Shown: positions 1-7,674 of the stretch, in pieces
Position numbering within the stretch: position 1 is the first letter of the stretch
Layout: each line of letters begins with the position of its first letter
Source: Fidelibacterota bacterium
Lineage (GTDB): Bacteria; Fidelibacterota; Marinisomatia; SCGC-AAA003-L08; D37C17
Assembly: GCA_002707765.1 (NCBI GenBank)
Contig: PANV01000048.1
Location: forward strand, 1 to 13,831
DNA length: 13,831 nt
Reading direction: 5' to 3'
Notes under the pieces: model-generated
Database searches by the model: none
Told to the model about the DNA's origin: nothing
Seen by the model: the letters and a program-made list of their open reading frames with translations, nothing else
Translations under genes and position numbers: made by a program

Positions 1-324
1 AACTCCCATTAAATCATATGCCTCTCTTTCATGCCAATCCGCAGCTCTCCATATTTCAGCAATACTAAACACCTCATCTGTGGAATTAAATTCTAATCTA
101 ACTTCTAAATACTCTTTTTTTGTAGTTGAGAAAAAATTATATGCCAAGCCAATTTTATTATCAGCTTCTAAATCATAAGAAGTTATACACATTAGATAAT
201 CAAATTTAGATTTGAAAATAAATTGACTAATTTTTTTCCAATCATTAATATTAACTAAAATAGAATTATTTTCGAGTAATTCGACTTTTTCTTTATATTT
301 TTTTACTAAGAAATTTTCACTCAT
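1..324 (-). CDS. nuoC: NADH-quinone oxidoreductase subunit C (partial, C-terminus beyond window edge)
   Basis: This is the N-terminal 108 codons of the 30-kDa subunit of complex I, part of the peripheral arm that carries electrons from NADH to quinone. Reading the minus strand from the ATG at 322-324 gives a protein beginning MSENFLVKKYKEK. It reaches the family signature near residues 92-108, AEIWRAADWHEREAYDLMGV, where the W..A.W.ERE.YDL.G pattern is diagnostic of NuoC. The frame is open to the left edge of the window, so the C-terminal part is missing only because the window ends. The start overlaps the end of nuoB by 8 bases (ATGAGTGA), which suggests translational coupling. No nuoD-type sequence is visible, so whether C and D are fused cannot be judged here. 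Confidence 0.93.
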   Translation of the reverse strand, partial: MSENFLVKKYKEKVELLENNSILVNINDWKKISQFIFKSKFDYLMCITSYDLEADNKIGLAYNFFSTTKKEYLEVRLEFNSTDEVFSIAEIWRAADWHEREAYDLMGV

Positions 325-829
325 CAGATTTTTTTCTCAATGGTGTCTCTGTTTTAATTTTTTTCTGCAGCTCAAGTATACCTTGAATCAATGCCTCAGG
401 CCTAGGAGGACATCCTGGAACATAAACATCTACAGGAACAACCAGGTCGACACCTTTTAAAACGTGATATCCATGCTGCCAATATGGGCCTCCACTGTTT
501 GCGCAACTACCCATTGAAATTACATAACGGGGTTCAGCCATTTGTTCAAATAATCGCTTAACTCTCTCAGCCATTTTTAGCGTTACGGTTCCAGCAACAA
601 TCATTACATCGGCTTGCCTAGGTGTAGCTCGTGGCATTGAACCAAATCTTTCTAAATCATGCCTAGGTCCTGCAGCTGCCATCATTTCAATAGCACAACA
701 TGCTAAGCCGAATTGAAAGAACCAAGGAGAACTAGCCCTACTCCAATTGATAAGATCATCTATTTTTGCAACAACAACGTTGTCTTCTTTGAATTTTTCT
801 AATAATGTAAAGTCGTCAGCGTATTTCAT
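317..829 (-). CDS. nuoB: NADH-quinone oxidoreductase subunit B
   Basis: This 170-residue complex I subunit carries the terminal iron-sulfur cluster N2, which passes electrons to quinone at the junction of the peripheral and membrane arms. The four expected cluster ligands are present: the adjacent pair Cys44-Cys45 in FGLACCAIEMM, Cys109 in SMGSCANSGG and Cys140 in VPGCPPRPEALIQG. The length is typical of bacterial NuoB. The start codon lies 2 bases after the nuoA stop, and the end overlaps the nuoC start by 8 bases, so nuoA-B-C is one transcription unit. No strong Shine-Dalgarno sequence precedes the start; translation probably follows from nuoA by coupling. Nothing appears to be missing or altered. 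Confidence 0.97.
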   Translation of the reverse strand: MKYADDFTLLEKFKEDNVVVAKIDDLINWSRASSPWFFQFGLACCAIEMMAAAGPRHDLERFGSMPRATPRQADVMIVAGTVTLKMAERVKRLFEQMAEPRYVISMGSCANSGGPYWQHGYHVLKGVDLVVPVDVYVPGCPPRPEALIQGILELQKKIKTETPLRKKSDE

Positions 830-831
830 AT

Positions 832-1260
832 TTATTTATCTATTCCAAGGTCAGAATATCTACCGTGAGCATACTTCAACTTCATTTTTACCCAATCTAA
901 GTCGCCTTTAACCCATACATAAGCAAACCCAATCGTTAGTATGAGTACAAATAATAGCATTTCAGCTAACACAAGAAAGCCTTGACCTGAAGCAATGAAA
1001 TCTTGGTAAACAACAGCCCATGGAAATAAAAACAAAACCTCAACATCAAATATAATAAAAACAAGAGCAATTATATAAAATCTAACATTGAATTTAACCC
1101 AGGCTGATCCTTCAGGTACTTCACCGCACTCGTATGACATTTGTTTAGCTTCACTTTTGTCATGCCGAGGGGACAAGAAGTGCTGTATAACTAAAGGACC
1201 TATAAGTAATCCTATTGCTAAGGCTGTAAAAATTATTACTGCAATATAATCAGTATGCAT
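832..1260 (-). CDS. nuoA: NADH-quinone oxidoreductase subunit A
   Basis: This is a 142-residue inner-membrane subunit of complex I. Three hydrophobic spans can be seen, roughly at residues 7-28, 60-84 and 92-117, which is the usual NuoA topology. The conserved loop MSYECGEVPEGSAW (YECG motif) and the following FYIIALVFIIFDVEVLFLFPWA segment, with its acidic residues in the membrane span, are family hallmarks. It is the first gene of the nuo block. Its start faces a gap of 114 bases shared with the divergent proline dehydrogenase gene. The only Shine-Dalgarno-like sequence nearby is a weak GGAAAA some 16 bases upstream of the ATG. Confidence 0.96.
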   Translation of the reverse strand: MHTDYIAVIIFTALAIGLLIGPLVIQHFLSPRHDKSEAKQMSYECGEVPEGSAWVKFNVRFYIIALVFIIFDVEVLFLFPWAVVYQDFIASGQGFLVLAEMLLFVLILTIGFAYVWVKGDLDWVKMKLKYAHGRYSDLGIDK

Positions 1261-1374
1261 AATCTAAGTTTATTTTTCCGTAAATAATTTATAGATAAAT
1301 TTACATACATATTAAAACCAACAGCAAGAATGTTTTAATGTTTTTTTTGAATTATTTTAAATATAAATTTAAAC
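1261..1374. promoter_or_regulatory. Divergent intergenic region, presumed nuoA and proline dehydrogenase promoters
   Basis: This AT-rich gap lies between two genes that point away from each other, so it must hold the start signals for both. On the minus strand a TTGCTGTTGGTTTTAATATG stretch (around 1311-1330) has -35-like hexamers, followed by several possible AT-rich -10 boxes, but none stands out. No operator-like palindrome with G or C content was seen. Individual promoter boxes cannot be assigned with confidence. Confidence 0.35.
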
Positions 1375-2271
1375 ATGTCAATTTTCAATAAATTTATAAT
1401 CATAGTTTTGCCCCTCCTTCCAAAATTTTTTGTTAAACTTTTTTCTGGTAGATACGTTGCGGGTAATAATTTCAAACAAGCACTAAACACTGTTAAAAAA
1501 CTTAACCTGGATGGACAATGTGCAACTTTGGATATACTTGGTGAACATACCGCAGAAAAAAATAATTCAAAAGCCATAACAGAAAAATACATTAGTTTAG
1601 TCAAGTATATAGATTCTAATAATGCAGACTGTAATCTATCTATAAAACCTAGTCACATAGGACTAGATATAGATTATAGTTTAGCATTAACTAATTATAT
1701 CTCAATTGTCAATGAAGCAGAAAAATTTAATAATTTTATAAGATTAGATATGGAAAGCTCCAAAGCAACAGACCTAACAATACGGTTACATAATGAGCTT
1801 AGAGAACTACATAGAAATGTGGGTATTGTTATTCAAGCATATCTGAAAAGATCAGAACAGGATATTATGAATCTTCCTGATAATTCTAATATTAGAATAT
1901 GTAAAGGTATTTATAATGAAAATGAAAGGATCTCATATAAAAAATATGAGGATATTAATGAAAACTTTTTAAGATTACTTAAAATATGCTTTGAGAAAAA
2001 TTTTTATGTTGCTATAGCAACGCATGATATCTTACTAATAAATTCATGTATCGAAATTATAAACGAATATAATATAAAAACTGAAATGTTTGAATTCCAA
2101 TATCTACTTGGAGTGCCAATGGATAACGCAATAAATAATTTTAAAATAAAAAATTATAAAGTAAGATCTTATGTTCCATTTGGTAAAGACTGGTATGACT
2201 ATTCAATCAGAAGGATAAAAGAAAATCCTAAAATAGGCACCTATGTATTAAAAAATCTATTTTACAAGTAG
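1375..2271 (+). CDS. Proline dehydrogenase, monofunctional, FAD-dependent
   Basis: The 298-residue product should oxidise L-proline to pyrroline-5-carboxylate, passing electrons through FAD to the quinone pool at the inner membrane. The sequence shows the PRODH TIM-barrel motifs in order: SIKPSHIG (Lys91), FIRLDMESS (Asp125), VIQAYLKRSEQD (about 153-163), RICKGIY (174-180), VAIATHD (212-218), FEFQYLLGV (239-247) and VRSYVPFGKDWYDYSIRR, ending in Arg279-Arg280. In Thermus PRODH the equivalent Lys, Asp and Arg-Arg pair contact the substrate or the flavin region, so the active site looks intact. The length fits the short monofunctional type found in Bacillus and Thermus, not the PutA fusion. No pyrroline-5-carboxylate dehydrogenase gene lies next to it. 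The ATG has no visible Shine-Dalgarno sequence. The N-terminal stretch, about residues 5-20, is hydrophobic and may aid membrane association. Confidence 0.9.
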   Translation: MSIFNKFIIIVLPLLPKFFVKLFSGRYVAGNNFKQALNTVKKLNLDGQCATLDILGEHTAEKNNSKAITEKYISLVKYIDSNNADCNLSIKPSHIGLDIDYSLALTNYISIVNEAEKFNNFIRLDMESSKATDLTIRLHNELRELHRNVGIVIQAYLKRSEQDIMNLPDNSNIRICKGIYNENERISYKKYEDINENFLRLLKICFEKNFYVAIATHDILLINSCIEIINEYNIKTEMFEFQYLLGVPMDNAINNFKIKNYKVRSYVPFGKDWYDYSIRRIKENPKIGTYVLKNLFYK

Positions 2272-2321
2272 TTAATTATATACTTTATAAAAACTATATA
2301 ACTATCATATAAATATATAAT

Positions 2322-4667
2322 TTAGTTTCTTAAAGGCTTACCCTTTGTTAACATATATCTAATCCTATCTAAAGTCTTGGGCTCTCCACACAAACTAAGA
2401 AATGCTTCCCTTTCAATATCCAATAGATACTGTTCATTAACAGCTGAAAACATTCCTCCCTTATCGCCGCCTGTTAGAACATAAGCAAGCTTATTACCAA
2501 TCAAAGCATCGTGCTCACTTATTTTACCTGCTTTAACCATACTCTTAGCCTGAACAGCGATTGCTAGCCTTCCAGCTGAACCAGGCAATTTAAATGATTC
2601 AACTTCAGGAGCTTTATAACTATCTGATGAGTCTGAAATTAATTTTTTTGCATGAAACATTATATGATCTCTATTAATAATGATTTTATCATTATCAACT
2701 AAATAACCGTAAGACATAGCTTGTTTAGCAGATGTTGCAACTTTTGCAAAGCCAATAGTCTCAAAAGCCTTTTGTACCAGTGGAAGAGTACCTGTTACAC
2801 CAGTTTTAATTTTTTTTGATAAATTTGAAAGCATTCTCAAATTTCCTCCTGCACCTGGAATTAAACCAACCCCAACCTCAACTAGACCAATATAAGATTC
2901 TGCAGCAGCTACACGGTAATCACATGAACCAATTATTTCCATACCTCCACCTAATACTAAACCATACGGTGCAGCTACAACTGGAAATTTAGAAAACCTA
3001 ATTCCTTGAAAAATCTGTTGTATTGTATTAATAAACGACTCCAATGACTCAAAATCTTTTTTCTCTGCAGCTTGAAGAATAAGACTCAAATTTGCACCAG
3101 CACAAAAATTTGTACCATCACCTGAAATTATTAAACCTTTATATTTATTTTGTGATACCCAATCCAAAGATTTTGCAAATACCTGCATCATTGAACCATC
3201 AATAGGATTTAGCTCTGGCTTTAACACTGAGTGCAAATTTACTGCAGCCACCCCATCACCTAAATCATATAAAGATGCAGACCAGTGTTTATCAATTAAT
3301 CTCTTATTTGATTTTAAATCAACAAAATTTATCGATTTAATATTTTGAGATATTATTGAATAATTAGCTTTATTTTTATCAAATACGGATTTTTCCCCAT
3401 TGGTGTATTTATAAATGTAATCATGATTATTATTTCTCATTAATACCATCCATTCTGGAAGCTTAATATTATCAGCCAGACATCTATCAACAAAATATTT
3501 AAACCCTATCGCATCAATTACTTCAAAAGGCCCTAATTCCCAACCAAAACCACCTTTCATTGCATTATCAATACTAACTATATCGTCAGAAATTTCACCA
3601 AGGAGATTTGCTGCATAAGCAAGCGACCTAGCAAAGCATTTCCATAAAAAGTTTCCTGCGACATCATTCACTCTTACAACTGAACTTAGCCTATCAACTA
3701 GATAAGTATTTTCTTTTGCTATAGCAAATGCGGAATATTTTTTCTTTTTCATAGGCTTATATTCTAACGTATTTAAATCAAGAGAATAAATAACACCTTT
3801 TTCAATTTTTTTGTAAAAACCTTGCTTTGCTTTTTGACCTAACCATTTGTTTTCAATCATTTTTACTAGATAATCTGGTAATTCAAAAATTTTTCTTTCT
3901 GGATCATCTGGACAATCATTATAAGCAGTGTTAGCAACAAAACAAAGGGTATCTAACCCAACAACATCAGCAGTTCTAAAAGTTGCACTTTTGGGCCTAC
4001 CTATCAATGTCCCAGTTAAAGCATCAACATCTTCAATAGATAAATTACTTTTCCTTGACTCTTCTAATGTAACCATCATGCCGTAAACACCTATTCTATT
4101 TGCTATAAAATTAGGTGTATCTTTTGCACGAACAACATTTTTACCAAGTTCATTTGTTAGAAAATCATCCATTATATCAACCAGATTCTCATCAGTTGAA
4201 TCTGAAGAAACAATTTCTACCAATTTCATATACCTAGGCGGATTAAAAAAATGTGTTATAAAAAACCTCTTAATAAATTCCTGAGAAAGATCTTTTGATA
4301 AATTTTTTAATGATATTCCTGAAGTATTTGAAGTAATTATGCATTCATCCTTTAAATAAGGAGTTATTTTTTTATATAAATCTTGCTTCCAATTTAAATT
4401 TTCAGCAATAACTTCGATCACCCAGTCACAATTTTTAATCTTATCTAAATCTTTATCGTAATTCATTGACTTGATTAGGGAAGATGTTTTGATATTGTAA
4501 AATGGAGCTGGCTTTATTTTTTTACATTTTTCTATACCTTCCTCAGATATTTCCTGACTCATATCAAAAGCATAAACTTCTATACCTGCATTAGTAAGGT
4601 GAGCAGCAATTTGAGAACCCATAACGCCAGTTCCTAGAACAGCAACTTTTTCAATTTTAAAACTCAT
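2322..4667 (-). CDS. fadN: 3-hydroxyacyl-CoA dehydrogenase / enoyl-CoA hydratase (FadN type)
   Basis: This 781-residue bifunctional enzyme performs the middle two steps of beta-oxidation: hydration of enoyl-CoA and NAD-dependent oxidation of 3-hydroxyacyl-CoA. The dehydrogenase comes first: a Rossmann fold with GTGVMG at 12-17, the ITSNTSG segment at 111-117, catalytic His139 in THFFNPP and Glu151. Its C-terminal helical part spans roughly 185-390. A crotonase domain follows at about 465-700, with FCAGANL at 521-527, GGGMEIIG (Glu577) and VEVGVGLIPGAGG (Glu597), so both hydratase glutamates are kept. This order, dehydrogenase before hydratase, matches Bacillus FadN (YusL, about 789 residues) and is the reverse of E. 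coli FadB. Its ATG directly follows the TAA of fadA, with an AAAGGA ribosome site inside the end of fadA. It is the last gene of the tetR-fadE-fadA-fadN operon. Confidence 0.93.
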   Translation of the reverse strand: MSFKIEKVAVLGTGVMGSQIAAHLTNAGIEVYAFDMSQEISEEGIEKCKKIKPAPFYNIKTSSLIKSMNYDKDLDKIKNCDWVIEVIAENLNWKQDLYKKITPYLKDECIITSNTSGISLKNLSKDLSQEFIKRFFITHFFNPPRYMKLVEIVSSDSTDENLVDIMDDFLTNELGKNVVRAKDTPNFIANRIGVYGMMVTLEESRKSNLSIEDVDALTGTLIGRPKSATFRTADVVGLDTLCFVANTAYNDCPDDPERKIFELPDYLVKMIENKWLGQKAKQGFYKKIEKGVIYSLDLNTLEYKPMKKKKYSAFAIAKENTYLVDRLSSVVRVNDVAGNFLWKCFARSLAYAANLLGEISDDIVSIDNAMKGGFGWELGPFEVIDAIGFKYFVDRCLADNIKLPEWMVLMRNNNHDYIYKYTNGEKSVFDKNKANYSIISQNIKSINFVDLKSNKRLIDKHWSASLYDLGDGVAAVNLHSVLKPELNPIDGSMMQVFAKSLDWVSQNKYKGLIISGDGTNFCAGANLSLILQAAEKKDFESLESFINTIQQIFQGIRFSKFPVVAAPYGLVLGGGMEIIGSCDYRVAAAESYIGLVEVGVGLIPGAGGNLRMLSNLSKKIKTGVTGTLPLVQKAFETIGFAKVATSAKQAMSYGYLVDNDKIIINRDHIMFHAKKLISDSSDSYKAPEVESFKLPGSAGRLAIAVQAKSMVKAGKISEHDALIGNKLAYVLTGGDKGGMFSAVNEQYLLDIEREAFLSLCGEPKTLDRIRYMLTKGKPLRN

Positions 4668-5798
4668 TTAATTAATCCTTTCTAGAATAGTAGCAATTCC
4701 TTGACCAGTACCTATACACATAGTAGCCAATCCTAAATTCACATTCTTCTGTTCCATAGCATTCATCAATGTGACAATTATTCTAGAACCAGAACAACCG
4801 AGAGGATGACCAAGTGCAATTGCTCCACCATTAACATTAATTTTATCCATATCCCAACCACCTTTTCTTATTACATAAAGAGATTGTGCAGCAAAAGCTT
4901 CATTTAATTCAATTAAATCAATATCACTGATTGATAAACCTGCTTTTTCAAGTGCTTTTTCAGTTGCTGGCAAGGGCCCCGAACCCATCCTAGTCCAGTC
5001 TACTCCTGCTATGGCTCTACTTTTGATTCTAAATTTTGATTTTAAATTCAGTTCCCTTGCTTTTTCTTCATCCATAATTATCATTGCTGATGCTCCAATA
5101 GATATTGGACTTGATGTAGCAGCAGTTATTGTACCCTTTTCATCAAAAGCTGGTGATAAAGATTTAATCTTATCTTTATCAGGTTCCCTAGGCCCCTCAT
5201 CAACAGATAAGGTTTCTCCATTGAACTCTACTGATAGAATTTCATTTTTAAATTTACCTTCACTTATTGCAGCCAGAGCTTTTCTATGAGACGAAATAGA
5301 AAATTCTTCTTGATCCAATCTTGATATATCTAAATCTCCAGCAAGATTTTCTGCTGTTTCACCCATTCCCATATAATAATCTTTTTCATAAAGATCAGGA
5401 TGAAAACTTGGATTAAAACCTCCCATAGGAACTTGAAACATATCCTCTACACCTCCTGCAATACCAGCCAAACTATCACCAGAAATTATTGACTGGCTAA
5501 CTTGATGAACGGCATCCATAGATGAACCACAAAATCTGTTGACAACTTTTGCTGCTACAGATTGAGGTAGGTCAGATAAAATCGCAACTCCTTTTGCCAA
5601 TAGCATTCCCTGGCTTCCCTCAGGAAAAGCACATCCCATAACTAAATCATCCATATTTTTTACATCAAATTCTTCATTTCTTTTTAGGAGACCTTTAATA
5701 ACTTGTGCGCTTAAATCATCTGCTCTCATACCAATTAACTTACCATTTTTTAATCCAATGGGACTTCTTACACCATCTATAATAACTGAATTATTCAT
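4668..5798 (-). CDS. fadA: Acetyl-CoA C-acyltransferase (beta-ketothiolase)
   Basis: This 376-residue thiolase cleaves 3-ketoacyl-CoA with CoA to release acetyl-CoA, the last step of each beta-oxidation round. All catalytic residues are visible: nucleophile Cys90 in RFCGSSMDAV, His331 in GGAIALGHPLGCSG and the second cysteine, Cys361, in TMCIGTGQG. The length is close to Bacillus FadA (about 390). A strong AGGAGA ribosome site at 5809-5814 overlaps the fadE stop codon, with a 10-base spacer to the ATG. The stop codon abuts the fadN ATG without a gap. This tight spacing shows cotranscription with fadE and fadN, the enzymes whose product it consumes. Nothing unusual is seen in the sequence. Confidence 0.95.
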   Translation of the reverse strand: MNNSVIIDGVRSPIGLKNGKLIGMRADDLSAQVIKGLLKRNEEFDVKNMDDLVMGCAFPEGSQGMLLAKGVAILSDLPQSVAAKVVNRFCGSSMDAVHQVSQSIISGDSLAGIAGGVEDMFQVPMGGFNPSFHPDLYEKDYYMGMGETAENLAGDLDISRLDQEEFSISSHRKALAAISEGKFKNEILSVEFNGETLSVDEGPREPDKDKIKSLSPAFDEKGTITAATSSPISIGASAMIIMDEEKARELNLKSKFRIKSRAIAGVDWTRMGSGPLPATEKALEKAGLSISDIDLIELNEAFAAQSLYVIRKGGWDMDKINVNGGAIALGHPLGCSGSRIIVTLMNAMEQKNVNLGLATMCIGTGQGIATILERIN

Positions 5799-5812
5799 TT
5801 TTTTCTTATCTC

Positions 5813-7123
5813 CTAAGTATTTAAATAATATTTTTCATTTTTATATAAATCATCTGCAACAATTTTTTTCAAGTGTATTTCATTTGGAAAATAATTTAAT
5901 TTTAATGAATCTGATACATTGCAAAAATCATATTTCTCATTTTCATTTTCAAATTCCATTTTTTCACAAATATGAGAATTTATTAATCTAACATTCATTA
6001 AAACTTTTTGAAATTGTTGACAAATAGATAGTTTCATAACTGGTAATGTTAAATTCTTATGATTTCCTTCATCTAATTGAAAATATCTCAGAAAACAATT
6101 GTGCATAATAAATACACTTGATACAATATTTGCGAAAGGCTCAATTAGCCACTGTTTATTTTTAAAATCTTGTCCATAAAGATTGATTAAATTATCAAGA
6201 ACTTCTAAGCATAGATTTTTGGAATATTCAACAACGTTAGATTCTTGTAATATCAACTTATCAAAGGTATCTGAATGAATAACACCATTTCTCATTTCAA
6301 ATAAAACATCTCTAATAGGTAATTCTTCTAGAATAGCTTTCTTAAGACAAGTTCCTGAAATTATTAAGCGGTTAATTTCATTTGTTCCTTCAAAAATTCG
6401 ATTGATTCTTTCATCTCTGTATACGCCAGCAGCAGGGTATTCTTCACAGTATCCAGAACCTCCAAAAATTTGTACACCTTCATCAGCACAGTACGCTAGT
6501 GCCTCGGAACCTATTACTTTAGATATGCTTGCTTCAATTGCATGATCTTCTGTTATTTTTTGAACTTTAACATAATAATCTTTATCATTTTTATTTAGCT
6601 TACTTATTGAATGATCAATTGATCCAGTAGTAGCATAATTAACAGTATCTGACTCCCAAGTTCTAACAACCATATTGGCAAATTTATTTTTAATCATATC
6701 AAATTTTAATATAGATCTTTCAAATTGCTTTCTTTCTTTAGCAAAATTATAAGAACTATTAATACTACTCATACATCCAGCAGATGAGGAAAATCCCAAT
6801 TTCCATCTTCCCGCATAAAGACAGTTAAGGGCAATATGACCTCCCTGCCCAACTTTACCTAAAACGTTATCAATTGGGACTTTACAATCTTCAAAATACA
6901 TTGTAACTGTGGAAGAACCTTTTATACCAAGTTTTTTTTCTTCTGCACCAATAACCCAGCCTTCGCATTCTTTATCAACGATAAATGCTGTCATTTTACC
7001 ATCTACCTTAGCAAAAACTACACAAGAATGAGCCCATGAACCATTTGTAATCCAAATTTTCTGGCCATTTAAAATATAATGGGTTTTTTGTTCATTTAAA
7101 TAAGCAGATGTCTCACCATTCAT
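5813..7123 (-). CDS. fadE: Acyl-CoA dehydrogenase, C-terminal fragment as it reads in this sequence
   Basis: This frame encodes 436 residues from its first ATG. It begins inside the middle beta domain (MNGETSAYL, then YILNGQKIWITNGSWA) and continues through the C-terminal helical domain with the RIFEGTNEINR block. The matching frame is open about 28 codons further upstream, to about 7207, and that stretch encodes the conserved ASFALTEPNAGSDA motif. The ATG at 7123 is therefore an internal methionine and not a true start. There is no ribosome site at that ATG. The last third is less conserved, as in the Bacillus FadE subfamily, which is longer than ordinary acyl-CoA dehydrogenases. Confidence 0.75.
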   Translation of the reverse strand: MNGETSAYLNEQKTHYILNGQKIWITNGSWAHSCVVFAKVDGKMTAFIVDKECEGWVIGAEEKKLGIKGSSTVTMYFEDCKVPIDNVLGKVGQGGHIALNCLYAGRWKLGFSSSAGCMSSINSSYNFAKERKQFERSILKFDMIKNKFANMVVRTWESDTVNYATTGSIDHSISKLNKNDKDYYVKVQKITEDHAIEASISKVIGSEALAYCADEGVQIFGGSGYCEEYPAAGVYRDERINRIFEGTNEINRLIISGTCLKKAILEELPIRDVLFEMRNGVIHSDTFDKLILQESNVVEYSKNLCLEVLDNLINLYGQDFKNKQWLIEPFANIVSSVFIMHNCFLRYFQLDEGNHKNLTLPVMKLSICQQFQKVLMNVRLINSHICEKMEFENENEKYDFCNVSDSLKLNYFPNEIHLKKIVADDLYKNEKYYLNT

Positions 7124-7665
7124 TGCATCAGAACCTGCATTCGGTTCAGTAAGTGCAAAACTTGCAAGCCACTCCCCTGTAGCGATTTTAGGTAAATATT
7201 TCTTTTTTGTTCTTCACTACCATACCAAACTATAGGTAATGCCCCGATTCCCGAATGAGCTCCAAGTGTAACCATTATTGATGCACATTCGGAAAATGCT
7301 AAATAGTCAACGACAATTGCAGCCGTAGTTTTATCAAGATCGGATCCACCATATTCCTCAGGCATATCAACACCCAAAAATCCCATTTCTCCAAGTTCTT
7401 TAAAAATCTCAAGAGTCAAATCTTTATTTAAATTTTGAAGTTGGTCTTTTACAGGCCTCATTCTTTTTATGGCATAATCATATGCAGCAGATGCAAACAT
7501 TTTCTGGTCATCAGAAAACATTTCTTTAGAAAATGTTTTAGATTCTGAGAGTGGAGAAACCAAGAAGGCACCACCTAATCCATATAATTTTTCAAAATTT
7601 ATATTTCCTAACAATTCATCAAAATTAAAATTATTTTGTTTTTTTGTAATATCTTTAACTTCCAT
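7120..7665 (-). CDS. fadE: Acyl-CoA dehydrogenase, N-terminal fragment as it reads in this sequence
   Basis: This frame encodes 181 residues, of which about the first 154 are genuine acyl-CoA dehydrogenase N-terminal helical domain, for example MGFLGVDMPEEYGGSDLDK (94-112) and GAHSGIGALPIVWYGSEEQK. After Gln153-Lys154 the frame departs from the family and ends in an unrelated tail of about 27 residues. The fragment alone lacks the FAD and substrate-binding core and the catalytic region, so it could not work by itself. The start is well supported by GAGGT at 7672-7676, 6 bases before the ATG. Confidence 0.75.
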   Translation of the reverse strand: MEVKDITKKQNNFNFDELLGNINFEKLYGLGGAFLVSPLSESKTFSKEMFSDDQKMFASAAYDYAIKRMRPVKDQLQNLNKDLTLEIFKELGEMGFLGVDMPEEYGGSDLDKTTAAIVVDYLAFSECASIMVTLGAHSGIGALPIVWYGSEEQKRNIYLKSLQGSGLQVLHLLNRMQVLMQ

Positions 7666-7674
7666 TTAAGTACC

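Larger units (their letters stand above)
5813..7665 (-). pseudogene. fadE: Acyl-CoA dehydrogenase (FadE type), interrupted by a 1-base frameshift
   Basis: Acyl-CoA dehydrogenase introduces the first double bond in beta-oxidation, using FAD and passing electrons to ETF. The gene reads as two pieces: an N-terminal part from the ATG at 7665 (MEVKDITKKQNN, strong GAGGT ribosome site overlapping the tetR stop) and a C-terminal part in another frame ending at 5813. The break lies in a run of six A (minus strand, 7203-7208). Adding one A restores EEQKKKYLPKIATGEWLASF followed by ALTEPNAGSDA, which is classic acyl-CoA dehydrogenase sequence. The repaired protein would be about 617 residues, near Bacillus FadE (594). 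The C-terminal part keeps IFGGSGYCEEYPAAGVYRDE and RINRIFEGTNEINR, which includes the expected catalytic glutamate region. All other conserved blocks look intact, so this may be a sequencing or assembly error and not a dead gene. Confidence 0.85.

Noticed and set aside
1335..1604. Open frame of 89 codons on the minus strand
   Set aside because: It is antisense to the start of the proline dehydrogenase gene, has no family motifs and no ribosome site; a chance frame.
2276..2301. AT-only inverted repeat (TTATATA / TATATAA, 12-base loop) between the convergent proline dehydrogenase and fadN genes
   Set aside because: The stem is short, has no G-C pair, has a long loop and no clear T run; expected by chance in such an AT-rich gap.
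5011..5289. Open frame of 92 codons on the plus strand
   Set aside because: It is antisense to the well-supported fadA thiolase and is low-complexity, rich in Ser, Ile and Leu.
5758..5991. Open frame of 77 codons on the plus strand
   Set aside because: It lies antisense across the fadE/fadA junction and has no recognisable features.
7201..7210. Programmed -1 ribosomal frameshift in fadE
   Set aside because: In the zero frame the codons are CAA AAA AGA, which is not a canonical X XXY YYZ slippery heptamer, no obvious stimulatory stem follows, and such recoding is not known for this family. Kept only as a remote alternative.
7120..7665. Two separate acyl-CoA dehydrogenase genes (7120-7665 and 5813-7123) in tandem
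   Set aside because: They are consecutive parts of one protein with no repeated domains; a single added A joins them in a continuous family alignment, so this is one broken gene.
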